64,000 nucleotides of DNA from Marinobacter litoralis. Its GTDB lineage: Bacteria > Pseudomonadota > Gammaproteobacteria > Pseudomonadales > Oleiphilaceae. Where the stretch lies: positions 124,001 through 188,000 of the forward strand of contig NZ_JAELVS010000004.1 of assembly GCF_016427555.1 (NCBI RefSeq). Reading direction: 5' to 3'. The notes under the pieces were generated by a model. The model worked only from the letters and a program-made list of their open reading frames with translations, did no database searches and was not told the DNA's origin. Below are positions 47,061 through 56,674 of this stretch, piece after piece (within the stretch, counting starts at the first letter, position 1; the number at the start of each line of letters is the position of its first letter). Position numbers and translations under genes: made by a program.

Positions 47061-48077
47061 ATGCCTCAGTTGGCCGAAAAATTTCTGCCCAGCAAACTCT
47101 CGAAAATAGGCTTTATTGTGCTGGCATTAACCGCGGCGGGATTTGCCACTTTGAGAGAACCGATAGCGGCAGCCGCGGCGGCGTCTACAGCAGGGTTGTT
47201 TCTGACCGGCATGCACGGCAACCGTCGCAGGCAATCCATGCCTTGGCCCCAACTGCGCATATTGTTTTTTATCACCCTGAACATCGCGCTATTCACCGCA
47301 CTGTGGCGCGGGCCCTGGGCGTTGAGCCATTGGCTGTATGCCCTCCCCCTGATCACCTTCGGCTTTGTTCCGGCCTACCTCGCAACGGCGGTGACGATCG
47401 CGGGCGTTATTCTGGTGATGGCCAGCACCCAATGGTTTATCACACTCCCCGACCGCCATCAGATGATCAGTGCCTTCATGCTCTCCACGCTGCTCGGGGC
47501 AATCCTGATCTTTCTGCAGAAATACAAGGATCGGCAACTCAAACCCTTGCGGCGCACCGATCAGCTGACCCAAGCGGCCAGCCGCGAATACTTGTCTGCA
47601 GATTTACACAAAGAAATTCAGCGCAGCGAGCGGGAAGGCACACACCTGACCGCCATGGCGATCGGGCTCGACACGCACCTGAGCGATACGGCTCCCGATG
47701 CCGACATAAGTGCCATCCTGCCGCGCATTGGCCGATACCTGCATTCACAATTACGGGATTTCGATACTTACTATCGCATGGCCGACCTGCAGTTTTTGGC
47801 CATTCTGCCCTGCACCAATACCGCCGAAGCCGCCGATACGGCGGAACGCATTCGGAACGGCCTGTGCACCCTGATGGCCTCTCACGGTTTGAAACTGACC
47901 GTTAGCGCGGGCGTTGCCGGCCTAAACATTGGCGACGATGCCGACAGCCTCCAGATCAGCGCCTCCAATGCGCTTCGGCGCGCCCAGCAACAAGGTGGCA
48001 ACCGAACACAGACCTACAGCAATCCCGTGCCCAACGATATCGCCGGGAATCACAACAACAGAGGCGCAGCACAATGA
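47061..48077 (+). CDS. Membrane protein with catalytically degenerate GGDEF domain (A)
   Basis: 338 residues from ATG 47061 (AGGA upstream). N-terminal half is about five hydrophobic segments (residues 15-155), then a short linker and a GGDEF-fold domain. The GG(D/E)EF signature is replaced by ADLQF (241-245), which removes the catalytic glycines and metal ligand. The inhibitory-site motif RxxD is kept as R232-D-F-D235 with the canonical five residues before the signature position. So it is probably a c-di-GMP binding protein and not a cyclase. The stop overlaps the next start (ATGA). A longer frame from 46773 overlaps proA and is rejected. Confidence 0.75.
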   Translation: MPQLAEKFLPSKLSKIGFIVLALTAAGFATLREPIAAAAAASTAGLFLTGMHGNRRRQSMPWPQLRILFFITLNIALFTALWRGPWALSHWLYALPLITFGFVPAYLATAVTIAGVILVMASTQWFITLPDRHQMISAFMLSTLLGAILIFLQKYKDRQLKPLRRTDQLTQAASREYLSADLHKEIQRSEREGTHLTAMAIGLDTHLSDTAPDADISAILPRIGRYLHSQLRDFDTYYRMADLQFLAILPCTNTAEAADTAERIRNGLCTLMASHGLKLTVSAGVAGLNIGDDADSLQISASNALRRAQQQGGNRTQTYSNPVPNDIAGNHNNRGAAQ

Positions 48078-49072
48078 CGGAAACCCGACTGCGAACCTGG
48101 ACTCATAGCGCCGCCTACACGCTGGCAGCCATTTTTATCGGTGCGCTGGCGTTCCAAAATCTGCGTTACGGTTTCTATCAACTGTTCTACCTCGCGTCGA
48201 TGATGGCCACGCTTTTGTTCGCGGGTTTGATCTACACGTTCATTTCGCGCCGCCAGCAACTGTCAGCACCCGGCCATCTGATCATTCTGAGCCTTTTGAA
48301 CGCCGGATTATTTTTTTCATGCCTGACCCTCGAAGCCCCCGGAATCAGTCACTGGGCAATGCCTTTGCTGGTGCTTAATCTGACCATTCTGCCGCTGCGT
48401 CAGGGGCTCGGCCTGTCGGCCTTACTCGTAGCGACCCTCTCTGTCTCGTTGCTGTTCAAACTCCCCTTCGCTGACGCATTGATATCCAGCTCCGGCCTGG
48501 GCCTTATGCTGGCGGTGGTCGGGCTTTACATTTGGGGCTACGACTACATGGCGCAATCCGCCCAGAACCTGTCCACCACGGATCCGCTGACGGGCGCCCA
48601 TAACGCTCGCTTTCTCGATGAAAACTTGCAGAAAGAAATCAGCCGGGCCATTGCCACGGGGCACCCGCTCTCGGTCGTCAGTATAGGCCTGAGCCACGCA
48701 GAGGAAATTCGGGATCTGCACGGTAAAGCCGGGTTGCAGAACTTACTGAAAAACATAACCGAGCACTTGTTCGAAACCATACGAACCGGCGATACGCTGT
48801 ACACTATAAACGAGTCTGAGTTTTTCCTGATCCTCCCTTTCACCCCCGAGGAAGGCGTTCGGGTGATTGCCGAGCGTATTCGCCGCAACCTCGTTGAGTA
48901 CGACTGGCCCGAAGTCGGCAAAGTCACCGTTTGTCTTGGCTGTACCACACGGGGCAATGGCGATACCAGCACCTATTCCCTGCGTTCCCGGGCCAAGACA
49001 GCTATGGAAGAAGCGCACGCAAGAGGTGCAGATTCAGCGTGGTTCAGCCCCGGAGAACCCGTAAAAGCATGA
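48074..49072 (+). CDS. Membrane protein with catalytically degenerate GGDEF domain (B)
   Basis: 332 residues, paralogue of the gene before it. About six membrane segments (to residue ~155), then GGDEF domain beginning TTDPLTGAHNARFLDENL. The signature is NESEF (246-250) in place of GGDEF, while RTGD (R237-D240) gives an RxxD site exactly five residues upstream. Loss of synthesis and retention of product binding is inferred. Coupled by ATGA both to gene A and to the DedA-PAP2 gene downstream. Confidence 0.75.
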   Translation: MTETRLRTWTHSAAYTLAAIFIGALAFQNLRYGFYQLFYLASMMATLLFAGLIYTFISRRQQLSAPGHLIILSLLNAGLFFSCLTLEAPGISHWAMPLLVLNLTILPLRQGLGLSALLVATLSVSLLFKLPFADALISSSGLGLMLAVVGLYIWGYDYMAQSAQNLSTTDPLTGAHNARFLDENLQKEISRAIATGHPLSVVSIGLSHAEEIRDLHGKAGLQNLLKNITEHLFETIRTGDTLYTINESEFFLILPFTPEEGVRVIAERIRRNLVEYDWPEVGKVTVCLGCTTRGNGDTSTYSLRSRAKTAMEEAHARGADSAWFSPGEPVKA

Positions 49073-50520
49073 CTGAAACCTGGCTCAACGAGGCAACTGC
49101 GTGGGTTGCTGCAAATCCGGGCTGGCTGGCGCTAGCGCTGGCTGCCACCGCCTTTATTGAATCCCTGGCCGTGGCCGGCATCATTGTTCCCGGCGTGGCC
49201 ATGCTGTTTGCGTTTGCGGCCATGGCCGGCAAATCCGGCATGCCTCTGGCAGAGGCACTTGTCTGGGCCGGCGTTGGCGCGGTAGCAGGAGATGTACTGA
49301 GCTTTGCTATCGGAAGGATGCTTCAAGGGCGCCTGCACTCGGTCTGGCCGCTGAGCCGCTACCCGAAACTGTTGGCCCGGGGGGAAGCGTTTTTTCATGC
49401 TCACGGTGGCAAAAGTGTCATCATCGGGCGTTTTGTTGGCCCCATCCGGCCCATCATTCCGCTAATCGCCGGCGCTTTTTATATGCCATGGCAGCGTTTT
49501 CTGCTGTTCAATTTACTGTCCGCCGTAGGCTGGGCGCTGACGTACATTTTACCGGGCTATTTGGTGGGTGCTGCGCTGGCAACGGGAATCAAACCACCGC
49601 CGCATTTCTATTGGGTGCTGGGTATCAGTGGCGCAGCATTGATTGCCGTGTACCTTGTCGCGCTTCGAATGCGGCTCGGCCTGGGTGAAGGCAGTCGCCT
49701 GTATCACTGGCTGGAATTGCGAATGACCGCTTACGATGCCACACACCGGTTCTGGCGACTATACACCAGCGCCCGCCCGGCCCAGCGAGGTGAATTTCCG
49801 TTGCCGTCGTTAATGATGGCCACCACGGCTCTGGCACTCTTCCTGATTCTTGCCCAGCTGGTCAGCCTCAGTAGCCACCTGTTCCTGCTCAACCAGTTGG
49901 TCAGTGACTGGTTCCAACTGCTTCGGCAACCGCTGCTGGACCTGCCGATGATCGCTTTTACGCTCGCCGGTGACCCACCGGTTCTGATTGCAGCGGCAGT
50001 GCTGGCGACCGCGACCCTTACGTTCAGAGGCTACTACGCGGCCGCTATCCACATCGCCACGGCCGCTCTGCTCGCCATCGTCAGTGTGTGGCTTCTCAAA
50101 GCGGGCATCGGCGTAAGCCGACCAGACCAGGTATTCAGCCCGCCTGATTCGGGCGCATTTCCGAGCGGCCACACGGCCGGTGCGACGGTTCTGGTCACAT
50201 TGGCCGCCAGCTTTATCGCCGGGGAGAATCATCACAAGCAACGTTGGCAAAGCTATGTGCTGCTGTCGCTGCCGCTGATTCCGATCGCACTCAGCCGGCT
50301 GTATCTCGGGGTGCACTGGTTTACCGACGTATTGGGGGGATTCTTTCTCGGGCTGGCGATTACCGGATTTATTCGAGCGAGCTACAGCCGCTATGATCGG
50401 GTACCGATCAAGGCAGAGGCGATTTCCTGGGCGGCACTCGTGGTTTGGATACTGTTTACCGTTGTTTATATCAGTGAGCAATGGGGGCTGGCCATACAGA
50501 GCTACGCCCCGAAACTTTAA
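49069..50520 (+). CDS. DedA-PAP2 fusion membrane protein (lipid-carrier flippase plus phosphatase)
   Basis: 483 residues from ATG 49069, overlapping the previous stop. Residues 1-~210 are a DedA/VTT domain (ALAATAFIESLAVAGIIVPG; GRFVGPIRPIIPLIAG with the conserved F-x-R-F/GPxR pattern). Residues ~240-483 are a PAP2 phosphatase: KAGIGVSRP (motif 1), PSGHTAG (motif 2), SRLYLGVHWFTDVLGG (motif 3), all intact. DedA proteins have been linked to undecaprenyl-phosphate flipping and PAP2 proteins to undecaprenyl-pyrophosphate dephosphorylation, so the fusion could recycle the carrier lipid; other lipid phosphates are possible. The longer frame from 48931 is not used. It converges with the LON gene and overlaps it by four bases. 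Confidence 0.88.
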   Translation: MTETWLNEATAWVAANPGWLALALAATAFIESLAVAGIIVPGVAMLFAFAAMAGKSGMPLAEALVWAGVGAVAGDVLSFAIGRMLQGRLHSVWPLSRYPKLLARGEAFFHAHGGKSVIIGRFVGPIRPIIPLIAGAFYMPWQRFLLFNLLSAVGWALTYILPGYLVGAALATGIKPPPHFYWVLGISGAALIAVYLVALRMRLGLGEGSRLYHWLELRMTAYDATHRFWRLYTSARPAQRGEFPLPSLMMATTALALFLILAQLVSLSSHLFLLNQLVSDWFQLLRQPLLDLPMIAFTLAGDPPVLIAAAVLATATLTFRGYYAAAIHIATAALLAIVSVWLLKAGIGVSRPDQVFSPPDSGAFPSGHTAGATVLVTLAASFIAGENHHKQRWQSYVLLSLPLIPIALSRLYLGVHWFTDVLGGFFLGLAITGFIRASYSRYDRVPIKAEAISWAALVVWILFTVVYISEQWGLAIQSYAPKL

Positions 50521-51098
50521 CCGCTGCCATCAAGCGCTTCTAACAAACGCTGCAGCCGGTCGAGGCGCTCTAACGGGTCCTGCAATTCCGCCAAACGTTG
50601 TTTTTCAGGCGTGTCCAGAGGCAACAATTCCGTAAGACGCCAGCCCACGTGCCGCGCGTCATCGTAATCCACTTTCATGTCGAGATTCTTTATTGCAGGA
50701 TGCCGGAACAATGCCCTGAGCACAGAGGGCAATTCATGGTAACGCTCCGGAACCTCGCTCTCAGCCTCTGTTATCAAACACTCCACGTCACCCAGGTTCA
50801 GCCCGTCTGCTTGCTGCCAGCTTCGAACCACCGTCACCTTACTTTCACCTTCCACCGTAATGCCCAACAATCCATTATCCAGCTGCTGGAAATCAATGAT
50901 GCGTACATAGGTTCCGATATCGTAAAAAGCGGCGGTTCTTGAGGTTTCGGGGCCATCCTGCAAAAGTACAATCACGAAACCACGGTCTTCTTTGAGGCAG
51001 CGGCTGAGCATGTCGATATAGCGCGGCTCAAACAGCTGCAATGGAATGCGCCCTTGCGGTAAGACGACGGAATTCAGCGGAAACAGAGGCACATTCAT
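50517..51098 (-). CDS. LON-domain protein (Lon substrate-binding-like, no protease)
   Basis: 193 residues from ATG 51098 (an alternative GTG at 51113 adds five). NVPLFPLNSVVLPQGRIPLQLFEPRYIDML is the LON N-terminal domain signature; no ATPase or protease domain follows. Such stand-alone proteins are common in proteobacteria and their role is uncertain; peptide or protein binding is likely. Convergent with the DedA-PAP2 gene. Confidence 0.88.
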   Translation of the reverse strand: MNVPLFPLNSVVLPQGRIPLQLFEPRYIDMLSRCLKEDRGFVIVLLQDGPETSRTAAFYDIGTYVRIIDFQQLDNGLLGITVEGESKVTVVRSWQQADGLNLGDVECLITEAESEVPERYHELPSVLRALFRHPAIKNLDMKVDYDDARHVGWRLTELLPLDTPEKQRLAELQDPLERLDRLQRLLEALDGSG

Positions 51099-51143
51099 AT
51101 GGGTTTCAATCACTGCAAAGCAGACCCCCGATGACGGGTTAAT

Positions 51144-52397
51144 TTAACGACCGGACAGAAGCTTCTGAGCTTCATTCACCCGCTCTCGTGCATCACTGAG
51201 CACCTTAAGACTGCGTGAAGCATTCAACTGCAGCTCACCCAATCGCCGCCAGGCCGGAACCTGATCAAACGCGGGTAACCCGCCACTTTTACTAGAACCA
51301 ATCATGGCGTGCATTTGCGCAACGATCACGATATCGACAATCTGTGGCGCAGGCTGACGGCACTCGTAACTCCAATCTTCGGCATGCCGAGCAGCTTCAA
51401 TAAAGGTTTTCGGGAAAGACCAACTTTCCAGCACCGCGCAACTGACATCTGCCCGCAACTCCGAGATTGCATGCTGCAGGTTTTTCTCGTCAGCAAACAG
51501 CGTCCCGTGTTTCTCGGCCTGCACCAGCACCGACACCACCCCCACATCGTGCAGGAGCCCTGCCAACATTGCTTCCTCGGGATTCACGCCGGTGGCATGA
51601 TCCGCCAGCACCCAACACAAGGCAGCCACCTCTCGCGAATGCTGCCACAAAGCTTCCATTTCTTTTTTCAAGGCTGGCCGCTGGGTTTTGAACACCTCGC
51701 GCATGGCAAACACCGTTACCAACTGCCGCGTTGTTCGCATCCCTAACCGGACAACGGTTTCCTGCACGCTCCGAACATCACTGAAGCCACGGTATAACGG
51801 ACTGTTGCAGGCTCGCACCAATTTTGCCGCCATGGCCGGATCAGCCGACACGGCTCCGGCCACCTCACCGGCGCCGGTATCGTCTCGCTCCACCAACCGG
51901 CGTACTTTCCAGGCAACATCCGGCACGCTCGGCAGTTGCAACTGGTTCGACCGCAGTTCTGCATAGAACTCCATCAACAGCTGGTGTTCCTCACTTTGCC
52001 CGCCCTCTTCAACCGTTGACGCCATGCCATCCTGCTCTACAGGCGCATCACGTAAAAGCTGGCTGAGTATTTCCTGTTCAACCACCAGAAACTCACAAGG
52101 CTCCAGCGCTTTGACGTCATACATCCTCGGCTGAAGCCTGGCTATCGGGTTGACTGCTTTGTCGGTTCCGGCCTGGATCACCGAGTTTCGGCCATCATGG
52201 GACGCCAACTGAACAGACCCGGACACCAAAAAGTAATCCAGACCATCCCGCACGCCCCGCTCCAGGATTTTCGCACCGCGTTTGAACGCACGGCGCTCGG
52301 CACGATTGGCCAACACCACCAACTGTCCGTCTGTCAGCCGACCGAGGGGATTGAAGTCTTTCAACCGGCGAAGCGTTAGCCTTTCCTGGCTTCCCAT
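51144..52397 (-). CDS. Cyclic-nucleotide-binding-like plus HDOD domain protein
   Basis: 417 residues from ATG 52397. The N-terminal ~120 residues have the Crp-like beta-roll look (LTDGQLVVLANRAERRAFKRG, then YFLVSGSVQLASHDG) though the cAMP-binding cassette is not obvious. HDOD domain from about residue 150: LQLPSVPDVAWKVRRLVE, DPAMAAKLVRACNSPLYRG, and LLHDVGVVSV, the degenerate HD region. HDOD proteins act in signalling without clear enzyme activity. Located upstream of the LON gene, separated by about 45 bases. Confidence 0.82.
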   Translation of the reverse strand: MGSQERLTLRRLKDFNPLGRLTDGQLVVLANRAERRAFKRGAKILERGVRDGLDYFLVSGSVQLASHDGRNSVIQAGTDKAVNPIARLQPRMYDVKALEPCEFLVVEQEILSQLLRDAPVEQDGMASTVEEGGQSEEHQLLMEFYAELRSNQLQLPSVPDVAWKVRRLVERDDTGAGEVAGAVSADPAMAAKLVRACNSPLYRGFSDVRSVQETVVRLGMRTTRQLVTVFAMREVFKTQRPALKKEMEALWQHSREVAALCWVLADHATGVNPEEAMLAGLLHDVGVVSVLVQAEKHGTLFADEKNLQHAISELRADVSCAVLESWSFPKTFIEAARHAEDWSYECRQPAPQIVDIVIVAQMHAMIGSSKSGGLPAFDQVPAWRRLGELQLNASRSLKVLSDARERVNEAQKLLSGR

Positions 52398-52559
52398 AAA
52401 CAAACTCTCAAGCTAATGAATAATCGTTGTTACTTATTGTAATCACACACGGCCAAAACAGCCATGCGAACGCAACGAATCTGGTATCCTTTGCTGTCTA
52501 CAGCACGAACAGCTTTTAATATAGTTTCAATAAGATCATTCGGGAGAGAAAAGCACATC

Positions 52560-54395
52560 ATGCCCCAGTATCGTTCGCACACATCGACAGCCGGCCGGAA
52601 CATGGCCGGAGCTCGCGCCCTATGGCGTGCAACCGGTATGAAAAACGAGGACTTCGGTAAGCCGATTATTGCCGTTGTTAACTCCTTCACCCAATTCGTA
52701 CCGGGTCATGTTCACTTGAAAGATCTGGGCCAGCTGGTCTGCCGCGAAATTGAAGAGGCCGGCGGTGTTGCCAAAGAATTCAACACCATCGCAGTTGATG
52801 ATGGTATCGCTATGGGGCACGACGGCATGCTCTACTCCTTGCCATCCCGTGAAATCATCGCCGATTCGGTCGAGTACATGGCCAACGCCCATTGTGCCGA
52901 CGCTCTGGTGTGCATTTCCAACTGCGACAAAATCACCCCGGGCATGCTGATGGCCGCCCTGCGTCTGAACATCCCCGCGATTTTTGTTTCCGGCGGGCCG
53001 ATGGAAGCCGGTAAAACCAAACTGTCCGAGAACAAACTGGATCTGGTCGATGCCATGGTGATCGCGGCCGACCCAACCGCCAGCGACGAAAAAGTAGCCG
53101 AATACGAGCGCAGTGCCTGCCCGACTTGCGGCTCCTGCTCCGGCATGTTTACCGCCAACTCGATGAACTGTCTGGCGGAAGCCATTGGCCTGGCACTGCC
53201 CGGCAACGGCTCGATGCTGGCCACCCACGCCGATCGCGAGCAACTGTTCCTGAAAGCTGGTCGCCAGATTGTTGAAAACACCCGACGCTACTACGAGCAG
53301 GATGACGACAGCGTGCTGCCGCGCAGCATCGCCTCGCTGGAAGCGTTCAAAAACGCCATGGTCATGGATATCGCCATGGGTGGTTCAACCAACACCATCC
53401 TGCACCTGCTTGCTGCCGCTCAGGAAGGCGAAGTTAATTTTGACCTGTCAGACATTGACCGCTTGTCCCGGGAAGTACCACAGCTGTGCAAAGTGGCGCC
53501 AAACTCTCCGAAATACCACATGGAAGACGTTCACCGCGCCGGTGGCATTATGGGCATTCTGGGTGAACTGGAGCGCGGCGGGTTGATTAACACCAACTTG
53601 CCAACCGTGCACAGCAAGACCATGAAAGAAGCCCTGCAAACTTGGGATATCATGCAGTCGCCCACGCCAGAAGTGATCGAATTCTACAAAGCCGGCCCGG
53701 CGGGTATTCCAACTCAAACCGCGTTCAGCCAGAGCACACGCTGGCCAAGTCTCGATGGTGACCGCGAAAACGGCTGTATCCGCTCGGTTGAAAACGCCTA
53801 CTCATCTGAAGGCGGCCTTGCCGTTCTGTACGGCAATATCGCCCTGGACGGCTGCGTGGTGAAAACCGCCGGTGTTGATGAAAGCATTTTCGTCTTTGAA
53901 GGTAAGGCCAAAGTATTTGAAAGTCAGGATGCCGCCGTTGCCGGCATTCTGGGTGACGAAGTGAAATCTGGCGATGTGGTTATCATCCGCTACGAAGGCC
54001 CCCGCGGCGGGCCAGGCATGCAGGAAATGCTCTACCCCACCAGTTACCTGAAATCCAAGGGGCTGGGTAAAGAATGTGCCCTGCTGACCGACGGCCGTTT
54101 CTCCGGCGGCACCTCAGGTCTGTCGATCGGTCACGCTTCCCCTGAAGCAGCAGCCGGCGGCGCTATCGGCCTGATCGAAGACGGTGACACAATTCTGATC
54201 GACATCCCGAACCGTTCGATCAACGTGCAGCTCAGCGACGAAGAGCTGAGTGAGCGCCGTAGCAAGCGGGATGCCATTGGCTGGAAGCCAGCCCAGCCCC
54301 GCGAGCGCAAAGTGTCCACAGCGCTCAAAGCATACGCGCTGCTGGCGACCAGCGCCGACAAGGGTGCGGTCAGAGACGCGTCCAAACTGGACTGA
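52560..54395 (+). CDS. ilvD: Dihydroxy-acid dehydratase
   Basis: Branched-chain amino-acid synthesis (Ile, Val) step three, [Fe-S] enzyme. 611 residues from ATG 52560 with GGGAGAGA upstream. Motifs: [24 protein letters not shown] and [19 protein letters not shown] (cluster cysteines), and [21 protein letters not shown]. The longer frame from 52464 runs through the promoter region. Terminator downstream. Confidence 0.97.
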   Translation: MPQYRSHTSTAGRNMAGARALWRATGMKNEDFGKPIIAVVNSFTQFVPGHVHLKDLGQLVCREIEEAGGVAKEFNTIAVDDGIAMGHDGMLYSLPSREIIADSVEYMANAHCADALVCISNCDKITPGMLMAALRLNIPAIFVSGGPMEAGKTKLSENKLDLVDAMVIAADPTASDEKVAEYERSACPTCGSCSGMFTANSMNCLAEAIGLALPGNGSMLATHADREQLFLKAGRQIVENTRRYYEQDDDSVLPRSIASLEAFKNAMVMDIAMGGSTNTILHLLAAAQEGEVNFDLSDIDRLSREVPQLCKVAPNSPKYHMEDVHRAGGIMGILGELERGGLINTNLPTVHSKTMKEALQTWDIMQSPTPEVIEFYKAGPAGIPTQTAFSQSTRWPSLDGDRENGCIRSVENAYSSEGGLAVLYGNIALDGCVVKTAGVDESIFVFEGKAKVFESQDAAVAGILGDEVKSGDVVIIRYEGPRGGPGMQEMLYPTSYLKSKGLGKECALLTDGRFSGGTSGLSIGHASPEAAAGGAIGLIEDGDTILIDIPNRSINVQLSDEELSERRSKRDAIGWKPAQPRERKVSTALKAYALLATSADKGAVRDASKLD

Positions 54396-54398
54396 CAC

Positions 54399-54433
54399 AA
54401 AAAAGCCCGGCTCACTCAGAGCCGGGCTTTTTT
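54399..54433. terminator. Bidirectional terminator after ilvD
   Basis: GCCCGGCTC (54405-54413) pairs with GAGCCGGGC (54419-54427), loop ACTCA, with an A-run before and T-run after. It serves ilvD and the convergent gene at 54449. Confidence 0.93.
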
Positions 54434-54448
54434 CTTACAGCCGCTCGA

Positions 54449-54865
54449 TTACCAGAGCGACCACTCCTCATCTTCTTCTGTTTCCTCAGCCTGCTCAGCA
54501 GCCGGTTGCTCAGTGGCTTTGACTGGCTCGGCAGACTTGGCCGAAGACGGAGCAGCGGTATCAGCAGCAGAGGATGCGGCGGCCTGCTGGACCGGAACCA
54601 TACCCAACACTTTCTTCGTTTCCTCAGTCACCATGCCATTGGCTTTCAATCCGTGATCTTTCTGGAAGCGAACCAGTTCGGCGCGCGTGCTGTCATCCAT
54701 GGTTGGACTGACGTTGGTAATGTTATATCCGGCACCGTATAGCGCATGTTTGAGGGCCACCGTGTCGTTCGCCTGAGCGCTGGAGGCCAACATAGTCAGT
54801 ACCATTGCCCCAACCAACAACGTCGATTTACCGAAATAACGTGCAACTGCTCTCATGCTTTTCAC
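54449..54865 (-). CDS. Exported peptidoglycan-binding-like protein
   Basis: 138 residues from GTG 54865, chosen because AGGAG lies eight bases upstream; ATG 54856 is the alternative. Signal peptide (STLLVGAMVLTMLASSAQA). One PG-binding-1-like repeat (LKHALYGAGYNITNVSPTMD, then LVRFQKDHGLKANGMVTEET) and a low-complexity acidic Ala/Glu tail ending EEWSLW. No enzymatic domain. Function unknown; may bind the cell wall. Confidence 0.7.
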   Translation of the reverse strand: MKSMRAVARYFGKSTLLVGAMVLTMLASSAQANDTVALKHALYGAGYNITNVSPTMDDSTRAELVRFQKDHGLKANGMVTEETKKVLGMVPVQQAAASSAADTAAPSSAKSAEPVKATEQPAAEQAEETEEDEEWSLW

Positions 54866-54942
54866 CAACCTTACTCCTGATATTCGTCTAGTTGTTATGT
54901 TGTGCAGCCTGGTCACCTACGGCTAAAAAACCGTAACATATT

Positions 54943-56034
54943 TTAAAGCTTGGAATCGTGCTCGCTGTCGCGTAATTCCGCCTCTGCTTCAGCCCCTTCA
55001 CTGAACTCGCGTATAAAGATGCCCCAGAACGCCATGAACAATGCCGCCACCAATGGCCCCATGACGAACCCGTTGATACCAAACATGGCAATACCGCCGA
55101 GCGTTGACAACAGCACCAGATAATCCGGCAACTTGGTATCACGCCCCACCAGAATCGGGCGTAACAGGTTATCCGCCAGCCCGATCACAACCACACCAAA
55201 TACTGTGAGCACAACCGCCGAGACAATATCCCCCACCGCTGCCAGATAGATGGCGGCCGGCACCCAGACAATGGCGGCACCCACCGCCGGCAACAGAGAC
55301 ACAATCGCCATCACCACCCCCCAAAGCAAGGCTCCGGTAATACCGAGGACAGCAAAGATAATTCCGCCTAACGCCCCCTGAACGATCGCGATCAGCAGAT
55401 TGCCTTTGACCGTTGCTCGGGTCACTTCGGCAAATTTGGCAAACAACAGTCGCTCCCGCTCGTCTCCCAACGGCAGCGCCTTGATCATCAGCTCAATGAG
55501 CTTGCTGCCATCCCGAAGCAGGAAAAACGCCAGATAGATCATAAGCGCCAGGCCCAGAAAGAACTGGAAGGTATTCTGCCCGAACCCCAGCGCCTGCTTG
55601 GCCAGGAACTGGCTTCCTCCCAAAAATGCGCTCACAGTGCGATCCCTGAGCTCGCTGACGTTGATATCGAACTGCGTGAGAAACGACTGAATCGCCGGGA
55701 ACGCCTTGTTCACCTGATCGATATACTCACCGGGGCGAATCTCGCCATCCTGAATCTTCTGGTAGATCCCGACACCTTCACCGATCATCGCAGCCCCCAG
55801 TATCAGGACCGGAATAATAACGATCACCAAACACACAAAGAGCGTAATCAGCGCGTTGATGTTTGGCCGGTCACCCAGCCGCCGATGGAGAATCTGTTGC
55901 ACCGGATGGAAGATCAACGCAATGGCGACCGCCCAAAAAATGGGGCCGAAAAAAGGCTTCATCAGCAAAACGAACGCTAAAGAAACGCCCACCAGCATCG
56001 CCAGAAAAGTTCGTGTTTCAAGCTTGGCGTACAT
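54943..56034 (-). CDS. AI-2E family membrane transporter
   Basis: 363 residues, about eight membrane segments. GPIFWAVAIALIFHPVQQ, GLADNLLRPILVG and FGINGFVMGPLVAALFMAFW match the AI-2E/PerM family. Substrates vary between members (autoinducer-2 export, Na+/H+ exchange); none can be assigned here. Divergent from a small hypothetical gene. Confidence 0.87.
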   Translation of the reverse strand: MYAKLETRTFLAMLVGVSLAFVLLMKPFFGPIFWAVAIALIFHPVQQILHRRLGDRPNINALITLFVCLVIVIIPVLILGAAMIGEGVGIYQKIQDGEIRPGEYIDQVNKAFPAIQSFLTQFDINVSELRDRTVSAFLGGSQFLAKQALGFGQNTFQFFLGLALMIYLAFFLLRDGSKLIELMIKALPLGDERERLLFAKFAEVTRATVKGNLLIAIVQGALGGIIFAVLGITGALLWGVVMAIVSLLPAVGAAIVWVPAAIYLAAVGDIVSAVVLTVFGVVVIGLADNLLRPILVGRDTKLPDYLVLLSTLGGIAMFGINGFVMGPLVAALFMAFWGIFIREFSEGAEAEAELRDSEHDSKL

Positions 56035-56152
56035 ATCGGATCAGACCTTCAAATAGGGGGATAAGAGGAAACCAAGACTATCACGAGAGCGTGGCCACTG
56101 TAGCCGTCTTCGCGTTATAGTTGTTGGTTGTTGACCTACGATTGAACTCGTT

Positions 56153-56512
56153 ATGCCACTGCCTTCTGAAGACTTCAGCATTGAGACGGCACTCGACGCT
56201 GCTACGGAATTGCGACGAGTGCTCGCCGCCCGCATGCACCGCCGAAAGGTCATGGGGCAGGAGGTTCTCGTGCCCGGACAGTTAGGGGAAGCTCTGCAGC
56301 TGCCGAAAATCATCAACCGCCTCACCAGCAAACAACAACGCTATCGCGAGATGGGTCTGAACGACTTTCAGGAACTCTGGCCAACCCTGTCTGACCGCAC
56401 GCGGGAAAAAGTGCTGGACGCCATCGGCTGGTACGATCCCAAAGAACTGGATTGGGATGACAAACGATCCAATCGCCGCCCGGTTATTGACCCAAAAGAT
56501 GGCCCGGATTGA
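56153..56512 (+). CDS. Conserved hypothetical protein, 119 residues
   Basis: Acidic-basic, probably cytoplasmic, no signal peptide. MPLPSEDFSIETALDAATELRRV start, basic core RMHRRKVMGQEVLV, then NRLTSKQQRYREMGLNDFQE and a polar end with Asp, Lys and Arg. I do not recognise the family. The start codon has a weak ribosome-binding site. It lies between the AI-2E permease and the dehalogenase-like gene. Confidence 0.6.
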   Translation: MPLPSEDFSIETALDAATELRRVLAARMHRRKVMGQEVLVPGQLGEALQLPKIINRLTSKQQRYREMGLNDFQELWPTLSDRTREKVLDAIGWYDPKELDWDDKRSNRRPVIDPKDGPD

Positions 56513-56674
56513 CAGCCCAACGCACTAAAATGGCGCACCTCGGCGGGGCCGGATTCAAACTGACAACGCGCTGTTACGCAACTCAAACAAACAAATTTGC
56601 CATCTGTTCTATTCTGGATTCCTAAGATTGTCGACCGGCAGTCGCGCACCCAATCAGTTAGGATAGTCGATGGC

